NCBI GenBank assembly: GCA_036971475.1
Contig: JBAIZL010000002.1
Span: 167,028,714 to 167,092,713 of the forward strand
DNA: 64,000 bases
Reading direction: 5' to 3'
Source: Prosapia bicincta
Taxonomy: Eukaryota > Arthropoda > Insecta > Hemiptera > Cercopidae
Shown in pieces: positions 13,501 to 27,332 of the stretch (within the stretch, counting starts at the first letter, position 1; the number at the start of each line of letters is the position of its first letter). A model generated the notes under the pieces. It made no database searches and was not told the origin of the DNA. It was given only the letters and a program-made list of their open reading frames with translations. The position numbers were made by a program, and so were the translations under genes.

Positions 13501-14632
13501 ATCATATACCTTCTCATATTGCATATTATATAATTATTGTTGATGGTGTAAACATTTAAATGTAATATTTACATTATTTTTTTGAAATATTTGTTTATTG
13601 GAAATGCAAGCATCAACTCAAGTACCTTGAAAATAAATTCCATTATTATAAAAAAATGCTTTAGGTCAATAGATCTTTCTAAACATGGGTAGACATTTTT
13701 ACTGTAGACATTTTTAACAGCGGTAGGCAATCCATACTGTATTACCAATTATAACACAGATCAGAATCATTTAAGTCAAATTTAAACTTTAATGTAGACA
13801 GAAATACTAAATCGTATTTCAGAAGAAGACTTGAATGTACTTGAAACATTAAATATATTTACTTTTTGCTATAATCCTAAGGGAAAATTGTATCTAATAA
13901 AGGCTTCTAAAAGGCGCTAGGTAAAAGGAATTAGACTCTTGTGACACGGAAAGCTAGTCAAACTCACTCAATTATTTTGTTAGCTATTAGAATTGAAGTC
14001 AATTTCAAGCTATATTCTGTTTGTACTATACACATTCTAACAACAAACACAGTAAAAACTTTCGAGTCAACGTTAGAGAAAGAATAACAGTTCTAACTAA
14101 AAGTGTATTTAATTCACATTTTCTAACAACATTACAAGGAATATATAAGGCTGACATGCTTTAAAGCAAAATCAAACGAGAAAACAAAAAGTTAGTGAAA
14201 ATTGAGTTAGATAACAATTGTTATAATTAGGAAGTTAATTGCTTGGTAAATTAGCTGTTTGCTTAAGGTGTACAATGAAGATTGAAACGTTATAGTAAAG
14301 GATGGAAGTAATACTGTCTATGAAGTAAATAGTATCACAACGTAGTGAATGAGTGCCAGCTGTTTAAGAAGCACTATATTTGGCAAACTCACAGCTTTAC
14401 CACCTCGTACTGAGTTAAATGTAGTTTTTAAAGTTATATAGTAACACTAAAATCATATTTCCTTACATTCAAGTTATTTAACTCAAGACTATTTAACTTG
14501 AACACAATAATAAAGGAAGTGTAAAATACCGCGTCTGATATTGGCAAAGCGTAAGTAGAAACATGGATAGCTATGATTATGTCAGAAACATCAAATTCAA
14601 AATCAATTGAAAAGTGTAAATATATTATGAAT
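10529..14632. other. Noncoding tract
   Basis: No gene is seen. The segment 10700-11560 is less AT-rich and could be an old repeat; at about 10868-10905 'GGGCCTAGGTTCAACACTTGG' is weakly like a tRNA B box. The frame at 12134-12316 is unremarkable. Confidence 0.5.
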
Positions 14633-15510
<878 letters not shown>

Positions 15511-15517
15511 AATCACA

Positions 15518-15520
<3 letters not shown>

Positions 15521-15560
<40 letters not shown>

Positions 15561-15582
15561 ATCCGTGAAGGAATACGTATCA

Positions 15583-15645
<63 letters not shown>

Positions 15646-15667
15646 AATATATATATATATATATATA
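15521..15667. repeat. (TA)n tracts abutting PLE-1
   Basis: TA runs at 15521-15558 and about 15584-15667 are separated by a unique 25-base segment. The second run touches the left end of PLE-1. Confidence 0.9.
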
Positions 15668-15863
15668 ATACTTTTTCTTGTTCAATAATTTAAAACAACA
15701 TAGATTATTCAAATACAAGAATATTTATTAATTTATATCTCAAGCTTTTCGTTGGCAAACAGTACCAACATCATCAGGAATGAAAATTACAATAATGTAA
15801 GCTATAGGCTTAAAACATATGTTTAATTAGAAATAGATACGTTGCTAATTTTATACAAATTGC
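15668..15863 (-). repeat. PLE-1 inverted terminal repeat, left
   Basis: From CTTTTTCTTGTTCAATAATT through the hammerhead-like core to GTTGCTAATTTTATACAAATT. The stretch 15690-15863 is the diverged reverse complement of 17848-18020. The same end occurs at 27240-27440 and on both arms at 50660-50867. Confidence 0.85.
15743..15803 (-). ncRNA. Hammerhead-ribozyme-like motif, PLE-1 left end
   Basis: Read on the minus strand: AGCUU (stem III 5' side), A as the H17 cleavage base, a weak stem I region, CUGAUGA, one extra U, GUUGG paired with CCAAC (stem II, loop UACUGUUUG), then GAAA and AGCU closing stem III. The stem III pairing is complete (AGCUU with AAGCU). Seen oddities are the extra base between CUGAUGA and stem II, and a poor stem I. 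PLEs are known to carry hammerhead motifs in their terminal repeats; activity here is not shown. Confidence 0.5.
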
Positions 15864-15984
15864 CAAATTTATTTTGTTGCTGTAACATTATAGGCATTGA
15901 ATATAGTATCAAATTTAGAATGTGTTTGTATTTTTTCTTTCATTAATTTGTTATTATTATTGTGTTTATATATTTTGAATGCTT

Positions 15985-16230
15985 CATATGCATTCATTCT
16001 TAATCCCTTATTAATTTATTTTATAAGTATCATATTTTCTATATTTGGAAATTGGTGCTTTTTATTAATACAATGATTTGAGAAATTTGATTTATATGTT
16101 TCTGGATTAATATCGGCATTTAAATGTTCTTTATATCTTTCTTTTAATTTTTTCTTGGTTTGACCTATATAAGCTTTATTACAATTGTGGCATTATAGTT
16201 TATAAACACTACCTTTTTCATGCAAATTAA
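15985..16230 (-). pseudogene. PLE-1 GIY-YIG endonuclease domain
   Basis: The minus-strand translation gives 'GSVYKL', a stop, then 'CHNCNKAYIGQTKKKLKERY' and 'KEHLNADINPETYKSNF', then 'NHCINKKHQFPN'. This is the GIY-YIG layout of PLEs: V/I-Y-K-L-x-C-x-x-C, Y-I-G-Q-T, R-x-x-E-H, and a downstream H-x-x-x-x-x-H region. The domain would nick target DNA for priming. A TAA codon at 16193-16195 falls between the Leu and the first Cys; PLE-3 has the same stop at the same place. Further stops occur downstream. Confidence 0.85.
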
Positions 16231-16615
16231 TTGTGTTATTATTGTTATTTATTATGTTTATTATTAGTTTTGTATGCAATTTTGATATTTGTATTTGTAA
16301 ATAATTTGGTGATAGTTTTTATTTCATTGCCTATAAATAAAAATGGAGTCCATATTATGTTATTATTATTATTATTGCAAATTAAATTATTATTTTGTTT
16401 AATAAAAATATAATTAATTTAGTCAACAGTTTTCTTTTTATAACCGTTTTCTAATGCAATTTGATAAATTATGTTTTTTTCTCTTATTTTATTTTCTTCA
16501 TTCATGGGTATTTTATGCATTCTATATAATAAGTTATATAAAGCAGCCATTTTTTGATTATATGGATGATTAGAATAATTTGGTTTGGCAAAGTTGGTTT
16601 ACGGTATATCATATA

Positions 16616-17065
16616 TTAAAATTTTTCATTTTTTCTTATTATTGTTAAATCTAGAAAATTTATTTTGTTATTTGTTTTCATTTCATAAGTAAATTTGATT
16701 TTATTATTAATTTTATTTATTTTATCCAAAATATTTGTTAAATTTATATTATTATTGTTTGATATATACATTCCATCATCTACATAGCGAACCCAATAAC
16801 CATTTTTATCATATATTTTTATAATTTCATTTATTTTATTATCTAATTGTTGTGAAAATATTTCAGATAATATATTTGATAATGGTGAGCCCATAGCAAG
16901 ACCATCTTCTTGTTTATAAATTTTGTCATTGTATGACAAATAATTTTGATTTAATATTATTTTGAGTGTATTTAAAATGTCTAATGTTAATTTTTTATCT
17001 TTCTCGTGTTCTAATTTAGATTTTATAATTTCAAGAGTTTCTTTTATAGGTATGTTTGTATACAT
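16616..17065 (-). pseudogene. PLE-1 reverse transcriptase core
   Basis: A 149-residue frame with the central PLE reverse transcriptase motifs. It has 'MYTNIPIKETLEII' at the start, 'NQNYLSYNDKIYKQEDGLAM' then 'GSPLSNILSEIF' at residues 39-70, 'YWVRYVDDGMYI' (catalytic YVDD) near residues 90-101, and 'INFLDLTI' near the end. Spacing between motifs is normal for PLEs. The ATG at 17065 lies inside the domain, so the true start is upstream and the frame is cut from it by a frameshift near 17066-17080. It copies element RNA at the nicked target. The active-site residues are intact although the gene is not. Confidence 0.9.
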
Positions 17066-17069
17066 AATT

Positions 17070-17800
17070 TTTATATCTAATGATATAATTTTGTATTTTC
17101 ATTAATTTTAATTGCATTTAGTTTTTCAATAAGATTAATAGAATTTATGATAGTATGATTATTATTTAGTTCCATTTTATCTTTAAGAATATTTAACATA
17201 ACCTTTGATATTTTATAAGATGGATCATTTATAAAATTTATTAATGGTCTTATTGGTTTATCTATTTTATGTAATTTCACAAGTGCATTCAATATTGGAA
17301 TTTTTGGAATATCATTTATATAGTTGCTAATTTTATTTTTATTGAATAATTTATATGAAGACTTTACAATATTTTTTATTTTATTTTGAAATTTATTTGT
17401 AGGATCTTTATATATTTGACAAAATTGATTATCATTTATGTATTTTTCTGTTTTTGTTATGTGCTCATTTTTATCAATAATGACAATAGCATTACTTGTA
17501 TCTGCCTTAACTGTAATAAGATTATTATTTTGTAATTTTTGTTTTAAGTCTTTAATTTCTGAATATTGTTTCTTATGTGTTTTATTAACTGTATTTTTTT
17601 AAATCAATTTTTTAATTCCATAAGCTGCTTCGATTCTGGTATTTTCTTGTAAGCTTGTATTTAGTTTACTAATAGCTAGTTCTGTATCTATTATAATATT
17701 AATAAAATTATTATTATGTCTGTTTTTATAATGGTTTTATTGTTTTCAAGTAGTTTTATTTCATTATTATTAAATCCAGTATTTGATAGATTAACTACAT
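17070..17800 (-). pseudogene. PLE-1 reverse transcriptase N-terminal part
   Basis: Minus-strand frames give, in order, 'NVVNLSNTGFNNNEIKLLEN' (the N-terminal 'NLS...E..LL' element of PLEs, near 17750-17815), 'VKADTSNAIVIIDKNEHITK' (the 'ADKGN..VV.D' motif, near 17460-17515), a 'KDPTNKFQNKI' segment, and 'NALVKLHKIDKPIRPLINFI' (the 'PK.HK...RP' motif, near 17230-17292). The frame changes at least twice and carries several stops, mostly in A/T runs. This piece joins the reverse transcriptase core after a frameshift. Confidence 0.85.
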
Positions 17801-17847
17801 TAGGGTGAAAATTATGATATTTATTTTTTTATTTGTTTTTCTAACTT

Positions 17848-18020
17848 CAAATTTGTATAAATTTAGCAACAATTCTATTTCTAATTTAACATATGTTTTA
17901 GGCCTATAGCTTACATTATTGTAGTTTTCATTCCTGATGATGTTGGTACTGTTTACCAAGGAAAAGCTTTGGATATAAATTAATAAATATTCTTGCATTT
18001 GAATAACCTATGTTGTTTTA
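17848..18020 (+). repeat. PLE-1 inverted terminal repeat, right
   Basis: Diverged inverted copy of 15690-15863, from AATTTGTATAAATTTAGCAAC to ATAACCTATGTTGTTTTAAA. The GGCCTATAGCTTACATTATTG segment is the same as in PLE-3. Confidence 0.85.
17908..17968 (+). ncRNA. Hammerhead-ribozyme-like motif, PLE-1 right end
   Basis: Same layout as the left-end motif but on the plus strand: AGCUU-A, CUGAUGA, an extra U, GUUGG...CCAAG, GAAA, AGCU. The stem II base pair next to GAAA is weakened (G replaces C), but stem III is intact. Confidence 0.45.
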
Positions 18021-18027
18021 AATTTTA

Positions 18028-18104
<77 letters not shown>

Positions 18105-18201
18105 CGTGTAATGAATTGTTTACTGTTTACCAAGGAAAAGCTTTGGATATAAATTAATAAATATTCTTGCATTTGAATAACCTATGTTGTTTTAAATTTT
18201 A

Positions 18202-18258
<57 letters not shown>

Positions 18259-18274
18259 CGTGTAATGAATTGTT
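17947..18274. repeat. Tandem duplication of the PLE-1 right end
   Basis: The segment TACTGTTTACCAAGGAAAAG through (TA)n to AAGCGTGTAATGAATTGTT occurs twice, at 17947-18120 and 18121-18274. The copies differ mainly in TA-tract length. The second copy lacks the upstream half of the hammerhead-like motif, so this is a local duplication and not a second insertion. Confidence 0.9.
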
Positions 18275-18966
18275 GTTTCTGAGTGATATTATTGTTATTA
18301 ATTTCATTGTTTTTCTACTCTATTTATTTAATTACATTTATTTATTTAGTTATTGTTTACCTCTATATTTTACACGTAACAACCTACTTCAACTATGACC
18401 TATACAGGTAAAATATTTCATATTAAAATAGGTGGAACATAAAAGTTGTACATAGTAATAAGGAAGCGTTGTGGAAGAAATCTGTAATTACTGGAGTTAT
18501 AACGTAACAAGTCAGTACGGTGTTTGCGGATTTCCTTCCCTCCCCCCGCAGGATAACTCATTGTTATCCTGGATGGCTTGAAGCACAGTCTTTGTCTCAT
18601 ATTTGCTAGCGTACTTGGCTCACAATGGCACGCAATTTGCCTTGAGAAGAAAACAAACACTGTTATCGTACTTTTTTAAGTAAAAATTTAAGTTAAAAAA
18701 GGAATATTTAAAATTCATTTTGGTGGGATAATATATAAAAAAGAAAATCAGAAATATTATAATCCTAAATTAGGAGATTTGAATTAAAATAAACGTTTGT
18801 ATATTCGGCAAAACTCAAATTGCTGGAATTGTATATATGATCGTTTAGTTCATATTTTTTGACCAAACGCAAACAAAATATATTTTTCGCAGATGCCAAT
18901 CTGATTCTTGTATTATAAATAAATCAAAACAATTTACAAAATAATATTGTTTGGTTATTTTTGTAA
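18275..18966. other. Noncoding tract
   Basis: No gene is seen. The minus-strand frame at 18418-18660 has no recognised features. Confidence 0.5.

Positions 18967-20484
<1,518 letters not shown>

Positions 20485-20574
<90 letters not shown>
20485..20574. repeat. Compound (CA)n(TA)n microsatellite
   Basis: CA repeats at 20485-20529 run directly into TA repeats to 20574. The start of the array lies in a frame reading through it, which is not a gene. Confidence 0.95.
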
Positions 20575-20576
<2 letters not shown>

Positions 20577-21364
20577 CGGATAGGCCGATACCCAAAATTT
20601 TCGAATCCAATTTTTATTGTAACATTTTGCGCCCTATTCTCGATTTTAAAGTCTATTATCGATTCTTTTAAGTTATATATGTCTAAAATATTTTCTAATA
20701 ATGTATTTAGTTAACATCTCACTCATATGAAGAAGCCTTTTAAAAGTTCCGTTTTAATGTAACAGTCTACACACTGAGTGCAACCTTGACTTATGAATAG
20801 GTATTTCTGAAAGTATTAGAATACGGGATTCAATGAATGATTTATTTAAAATTAACAAATGTGATCTTCACAATTACAATATAACTTCAGTAATAGCCAT
20901 TTCAATTTGTATAACTCGAAAAATATTAACTACATTTTCTTTGTGTTTTCTTTTGAGATGTGGTGGCCTGAGACGGTGAGAGAAATAGAGAGAGAATAGA
21001 TAAAGAGAAAGAGAGAAATAGAGAGATAAAGAGAGCGTGTGTGAGTGTGTGTGTGTGTGTGTCGAGGGCGCACGAGTGAGAGTGAGATAACAGAGACTTG
21101 CAGTGGCAAACAGAACAAAAATAATTTCGATCTTCTTTGTTGTTGTGTCATAAATAATAAAGCCACTAAAACAAAACTAAAACTTAGTCGATAACTATTT
21201 ATTTTTTCTTTAATTTACACCACACACTTATTTTAACAGTTAAAGAAACGAGAATCGCAACCGGCACTTTAGTCAACGGAGAATCGAGTATTTTCAAATG
21301 TTTGATACTATTGCAACCGACGAATCCTGGAATCGAGAATCGGAATCGACCTATCCCATATGTA

Positions 21365-21374
<10 letters not shown>
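20575..21374. other. Noncoding tract with GA- and GT-rich low complexity
   Basis: A purine-rich GAGA-type segment spans about 20970-21035 and a GT repeat 21038-21062. No gene is seen. Confidence 0.6.

Positions 21375-21433
<59 letters not shown>
21375..21433. repeat. (TA)n microsatellite
   Basis: Uninterrupted TA dinucleotides, preceded by TATGTATATATT. Confidence 0.95.
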
Positions 21434-21438
<5 letters not shown>

Positions 21439-22386
21439 TAATATATTTAAATTATATAATTTAAAGTAATATAATGTTTTACCTTTATATTATATTATAA
21501 TTATATTACTTTTGTAATAGTCACACCTTTAGTTTTCTAAATATTTCTACAATCATATAAATTTAATATCGCCTACATTTATCCGCTGAAAAATTCTTAC
21601 AATTTATACCAAAATTAGATTAATATGACGCAGTGACAAAGATTGATTGCTTAACTAATACTACAATTAGTATAAAGGTGGACCCTTGAGGTTTTAGGTT
21701 CTTAATACAAAAAGGTATAATAACTACAGTGTTAGATTTCTCTTTCTCTCGAGTCGTTGTATTGGGATCTTCTATAAAGTAGAAACGCTATAAGTGGTAA
21801 TAAAACGGAATGAATTTTTTTATAAAGAGTATGAGTTTAAATTTGTGCTGAATTTACTAATTTATAAAAATTCTCTGTTGGCTGAGACAAATATAACAAT
21901 TTTTGTACTTATAGTTTGCTCTCCTAGACTTTACTCGTACCTGGCGGTTTATTTTCTTTACTTCACATTAACACAACAATTAACTTTACAATTTCTAATA
22001 CCTGCATAGTCCATTACTAGACGCACTTTTATACCTAAATAACTAAGAAATACTTTTTTCTATTTCCTCAAAAAATTACCCTTTTTAAACATTTTCTTAC
22101 TCTTTGTCCCCCTTAAAAACTTCTGCACCTTTTTATAGGTTCCCTAAACTTAGTCGCTTTGCCCTATGATTTTGGTTTTTAAGAACGATTAAAGTATCCC
22201 CCTTACGTATTTCAACTAATCAGATTTTAATTTTTAAATCTCCAACGCATAGCGTTCGCCCTACGATTTCTGCTCTATCGATGTATCTCAGCACCTTTAC
22301 AAATTTAATACTTCCTCCACTTTAATTTGTGTTACTTTCCCATGTTTTTATTTGTTTTCCTAAAATACTTTTAAAAACCTATTAAT

Positions 22387-22389
<3 letters not shown>
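21434..22389. other. Noncoding tract
   Basis: No gene is seen; the frame at 21794-22009 lacks any recognised motif. Confidence 0.5.
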
Positions 22390-22451
<62 letters not shown>

Positions 22452-22482
22452 ATATTTATATATTATAATAATGTAGTATATA

Positions 22483-22544
<62 letters not shown>

Positions 22545-22589
22545 GTATAATAATATATATATTTTATATACAGTTATAATGTATTATTC

Positions 22590-22648
<59 letters not shown>

Positions 22649-22886
22649 CCTGCAACACTATTTTCATGTATTCACTTATCACTTACTCAACAATCTTACT
22701 GGATATATATATGATATATATATATATATATATAATTATTAAATTAATAATATTTCAAAAACAAGAAAATTCAATATATTATATTCATAATAATATTCAT
22801 TTTATTGAATATATTCATTGAATGTATTCTTGATTTTGAAATATTTTTAATTTATTTACTATATTACAAGAAAACATATCACCATA

Positions 22887-22945
<59 letters not shown>
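22390..22945. repeat. Cluster of (TA)n tracts with a core-less fold-back
   Basis: TA runs occur at about 22390-22446, 22488-22540, 22594-22647, 22704-22734 and 22891-22945. Between the last two lies an inverted repeat (about 22748-22850): AATATTTCAAAAACAAGAA is matched on the far side by ATTCTTGATTTTGAAATATT. The following ATTACAAGAAAACATATC segment is identical to one at 58510-58545. This is a copy of the 58.3-kb fold-back that has lost its centre. Confidence 0.7.
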
Positions 22946-22948
<3 letters not shown>

Positions 22949-24030
22949 CAGTCGACTTTCAAGAACTTTAACTACGTGTCCTCCTTTCATACCATATTCT
23001 GAGCTTCATTTAATTTTGATATGCTATAGAAGCCACTGGAATAAGTGTAGTGATATGTTTTTCGTCGTATATAAACATTCCTTCTAAACATGATACTACT
23101 TCATTAGAAATTGTCTATGAAGATTATTGTTTAGCAATTGAAAGTACATAAGAGTATAAATAAAAAGTTTTATTTGTGATTAGAATGTTTTGTTTAATAA
23201 AAGTAAAAATTAATGCACGTAATAAGCACATCAGCTTTATTATTCCTCTCAATTTTAAAATAGTAATACAGATTGAAATAATATTTTTCCCTGCGCTAGA
23301 ATTGAAGTACTGGTTATATATATATTTTAATAATGGTTATGTTTATTGTAAATTTGTATGCTTAGGCCCTAAATAATCAAATTTTAACAATATACAGTAA
23401 GTTAAATGGTTTATTGTAATATAGCGCTACTAACCACAGAGTAGATTTTTATTTCACTTTATTGTTATGAATCCTTGCCCCTTCTCCCATCTTAATCCTA
23501 AAAAACAAGACTATTTTCACAAAACTTGAAGTATATTATTTCATTTTCGATTCCATTAAAGTCTGTTATTCGGTGTATATGTTAAATAGATCATGCAAAT
23601 AGTGGTTTAACATAGCTGAACGCCTGTACGGTGTGCCACTTAGAAATGCCATCAACTTCAACTCTTTCGGTTAGTGTGAATCAATTGAGGTATAATGGAT
23701 ACTGTATAATCACCCCTTACATAAAACCAATTCTATTAACCTCAGTGATTTGATCAATTCTTCTTTGTCGGTATAGATCATATTTATTCATGTTACGGTT
23801 ACCAATTTACATCCTTTGTTTTTAATTTAAATATTACGATAATTAAATGTATAATTAATTATACATTTATAAATCAAACCGAAAATCAATTTATTTTACA
23901 ATTATTTTATTCATCATTAGTTTATAGATATAATGCACTTAGTTTTTAGCAGTGGTGTGACTTCACAAGGGAAGAACTTGTGACTTTCTACATTAAAATA
24001 TTGTTTATGGTAAACAGACTGAAAAAAAGG
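22946..24030. other. Noncoding tract
   Basis: No gene is seen; the frame at 23176-23376 has no recognised features. Confidence 0.5.
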
Positions 24031-24188
24031 TAGATCATAAATTGTAACTTGGCATTGGAAAATATGAGAGTAGGGGCATCAGTGTTAGTAACTTGTTATG
24101 AATGATTTTAGATCATAAATTGTAACTTGGCATTGGAAAATATGAGAGTAGGGGCATCAGTGTTAGTAACTTGTTATGAATGATTTTT
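24031..24188. repeat. 78-bp tandem duplication
   Basis: The unit starting TAGATCATAAATTGTAACTT is present twice in direct order (24031-24108 and 24109-24186) with no difference seen. This is a recent duplication, or possibly an assembly artefact. Confidence 0.95.
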
Positions 24189-25555
24189 TAGAGTTTTGAT
24201 TTATATCGCAGACGCAGCGGAGATGTTCTACTTTCCAACTTCAATCCAAATGAATAAACAGCCTCGGAACCAATTTCAATAAGAGTTAGTCTGGTTCATA
24301 TGTTCATAAATTTTAAAAAATAACACCGAGCTTTGTTAAAATTGTTTAAATATATTACTATTTACATCGCTAATTCTCCTCAATGCCACAAACTAAGGCA
24401 AACGTTAAATAACCATTAATTATTATGAAAACATATCTTTAGTTTTTCAATACAGATGGAATTTATCTTCAATGTTGAATTTGTATTACTATGTAACTAT
24501 CTAAACAACACATCATAAATTCCAATATTGGAATTTACAAAACAACGCTTAATAAATCAAAAGAAAATTAAATCTAACCTCAAATGTAATGCTCAAATAT
24601 CTGAATAAAATATCATTATTGCGTTATGATAGTATTAGCACAATAACATAGTCCTATAGTGACGTTTTAATTCAATACCGCTCAAACATATGGGTCAGTC
24701 ATTCCACAATTAAATTAACACGACATCTAATATATTTCTGTTTTTTTATAAAATTTGTACCTAATATTCTACGATGTGTAAATCTCATATATAAATTGAT
24801 TACTAATGCAAAATATTTACAGTTTAATAGTAAAATTGCTATTTTTCATTCATAAACATTCAAAACAAAATTGAATGTTGTTTAAAAATTTTTATGTTCA
24901 CGACTTGAAGTAATAAAATATCTATTGATACACAATAGTTTTTACTAATATAATCTTTAACTTTGTTTATTTGGTATTTATGTATGGCATTTACGAATAT
25001 CAGTAAACAGTTCAAAATAAGGGTGTACAAAATATGTTCAGAGATTCGACTCATTGTTTCTATCATTAGGACTGGAACGGTTAATAACCCTCAGAGCAAT
25101 TATTTTTATAGTTTCAATCGTTGTGTTCTTGCTCGGGAAGGATAGGAGTTCGTGTATTATAAATTTTCTAACGACATGTATTGGGTAACTATTCAACATA
25201 TACTTAATTCTGGCAAGTTACAAATTTTTACCTGATATCAGATATTGAGAAATATGGATATTTTTTTAAATCTATACCAATTTTTCTTCAGATTGACTTA
25301 AGTTGCAAATAATTACCACATGGTCCTTAAAATAAATTCATTTATTAAGTGAGAAAAGGATATTTAAACGGTTTATATATTACCCTCTACTTTTAATATT
25401 GTCAATTTAAAACTAGGTTAAATAGAATTTGGTCAAATTTCGTTCGAGATAAGTTTGTATGTAGGCTTATGGGAATAAATTATTGATTACACTTTGTAAA
25501 AAGCCCCTATTTGCTGATTCATATTTTTCACAACAAGCAGTAGACACGTGTAACC
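24189..25555. other. Noncoding tract
   Basis: No gene is seen. Overlapping small frames at 24860-25145 on both strands are typical of chance. Confidence 0.5.
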
Positions 25556-26630
25556 CTTGATTATTGTTATGAGGTAAGGACGAAAAGGTTCATGTGTGTT
25601 ATATTATTGTGATTATGTAGTGTTTTGCCAGTAGTTGATGTGTTATTGTTCGTAGTGTAGTGGTAGTGTGAACATAGTGTTTGATTTTGAATGTTTTTTA
25701 CCGTTTGAAATGTATTGTGTAGTTGAATATGTCTGTTGTGTTTTGTTTATTGTTGTCCATGTTAAAATGAAGAATACTCATATTTGTGTTAATATTGGTA
25801 TAGGCCTATGTGCGTAGAGGGCTCTGTTTACGTATAGCAAAATTATTTTAAGGTTTAGTGTTTTTTATGTCTTTCATTTTTATTTTATCGCGTGGTGACG
25901 TTTTTTCCGGTTAAGCCATTGAAGAAGTGTAGACATTCGTTATCTGGGAATTTGTACACTCCTGCACTGTTACGTTCATTCTGAAGACATTTTTCTGTTG
26001 TGACTATTCTTAGTTAGACTTTATAATTCAGTATTAGGAATGAGAAATATATGTTTTGTGATGTTTTATTTTGCCTGTTGTGTGTGTGTGTGTGTGTGTG
26101 TTTGTGTCTGGTTTGTTTGAATATTCTGTTATCTGTCAGTGTTTGTCTGTATTCCTTTTTATGAAAATGTATTTATCGTGTTGATTTTATTCATTATTTT
26201 TATTGTTAATGGGTATGATAATTACATTTCTTAGAAATGCTGACGGCATGCTTGTGTTGCATGGTGTGGTTATAAGTGTTGTGTTTACTGAGTCTGTGTT
26301 GGTGGGTTTTGGTTTTTTTGCTTTGTAATTTCATTGTCTAGGAGATTGAGTGCGTTCGCTTTGCAGTGTGAAATAATTGATGCCGTGTATATTTTTTATA
26401 TACTTTTTAATGGTGTGGATCTGTCGTTTTCCCTTTAGAATAAGTTTAAGATGTCATCTATATATCTGTTTTCCACTATATCCTATCATTGTGTCTGTTA
26501 TTATCTATGATGTGTTTTTTGATTGAGTTGGGGCATCCCATAGGTGGGCTTTTATTTTGTGAGTTTTTTTTATTGGTGTACGTAAAGTAATCTTGGGGTG
26601 TAATGAGTTTACAGAGATGTTAATACATTT
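25556..26630 (-). pseudogene. Penelope-like element PLE-2, degenerate
   Basis: Minus-strand translation, moving down from 26630, gives 'TPQDYFTYTNKKNSQNK' then 'SPPMGCPNS' (equivalent to the 'NYF.FN...Y.Q...PMGSPLS' block), 'RYIDDIL' near 26440-26465 (the YxDD site), 'LNLLDNEITK' (equivalent to 'FLDLTI'), and 'KPTNTDSVNT' with 'TTPCNTSMPSAFLRNV' (equivalent to the 'RKPT.TD...H..AA..LVNR' stretch). Near 25885-25975 comes 'SAGVYKF' with 'FNGLTGKNVTTR', a worn GIY-YIG domain. Many stops and frameshifts are present. Its codons favour C- and A-ending triplets, unlike PLE-1, so it belongs to a different PLE family. The 5' end is missing. Confidence 0.8.
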
Positions 26631-26924
26631 ACATTAAAAACGAATGTCAGACAAATCAGCATAAAAAACCATAAACATTTTGCATTAATGAATGCTTTTA
26701 TGATTTTATTTACATAAAACTTTGTATAATTAGTTATAGAAAGTTACAGGAGAAAAAGCGTGCAATTTGTAGTTGTTGGATTGTAGATAACGACATGTTA
26801 ATATATAAAAAATATCACCAAATTATTTAAAAATACATATATCAATATTGCATACAAAACTAATAACAAAATAATAAACATAATAAATAACAATAATAAA
26901 ACAATTAGTATTCATGAAAAAGGT

Positions 26925-27226
26925 GGTGTTTATAAATTATAATGCCAAAATAGTAATAAAGCTTATATAGATCAAACCAAGAAAAAATTAAAAGAAAGAT
27001 ATAAAGAACATTTAAATGCCTATATTAATCCGGAAATATATAAATCAAATTTCGCAAATCATTGTATTAATAATAAGCACCAATTTCCAAATACAGAAAA
27101 TATGAGAATTATAAGAGAAATTAATAGGGGATTAACAATGAATATATATGAAGCATTCGAAATATATAAACACAATATTAATAACAAATTAATAAAAGAA
27201 CAAATTCTACATACATTCTACATTTG
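26925..27226 (+). pseudogene. PLE-3 GIY-YIG endonuclease domain
   Basis: The translation reads 'KGGVYKL', a TAA stop (26940-26942), then 'CQNSNKAYIDQTKKKLKERY', 'KEHLNAYINPEIYKSNF', 'NHCINNKHQFPNTENMRII', and on to 'EQILHTFYI' before a stop at about 27227. The second Cys of the C-x-x-C pair is Ser, and the Gly of Y-I-G-Q is Asp, so two conserved positions are lost. Otherwise the frame is open for about 95 codons after the stop. It is the closest relative of the PLE-1 endonuclease in the window. Confidence 0.87.
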
Positions 27227-27332
27227 ATACTATATTAAATGTCTATAATGTTACAGCAACAAAATAAATTTGGCAATTTGTATAAAATTAGCAACAATTC
27301 TATTTCTAATTAAACATATGTTTTAGGCCTAT

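Larger units (their letters stand above)
15668..18020 (-). mobile_element. Penelope-like element PLE-1
   Basis: A PLE of about 2.35 kb with both ends present. Read on the minus strand, it encodes an N-terminal linker, a reverse transcriptase with MGSPLS and YVDD motifs, and a C-terminal GIY-YIG endonuclease. The ends are inverted copies of one sequence of about 175 bp, a flank arrangement known for PLEs. (TA)n borders both sides. Frameshifts and stops break the coding region; codons are almost all A/T-ending. It shares its termini with PLE-3 and with the empty palindrome at 50660-50867. Confidence 0.9.

Noticed and set aside
16231..16413. Leu-rich plus-strand frame
   Set aside because: Antisense of the A-rich PLE-1 coding strand.
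20930..21166. 78-residue minus frame with a signal-peptide-like start
   Set aside because: Its middle is GT and GA low-complexity repeat, and no family or splice context supports it.
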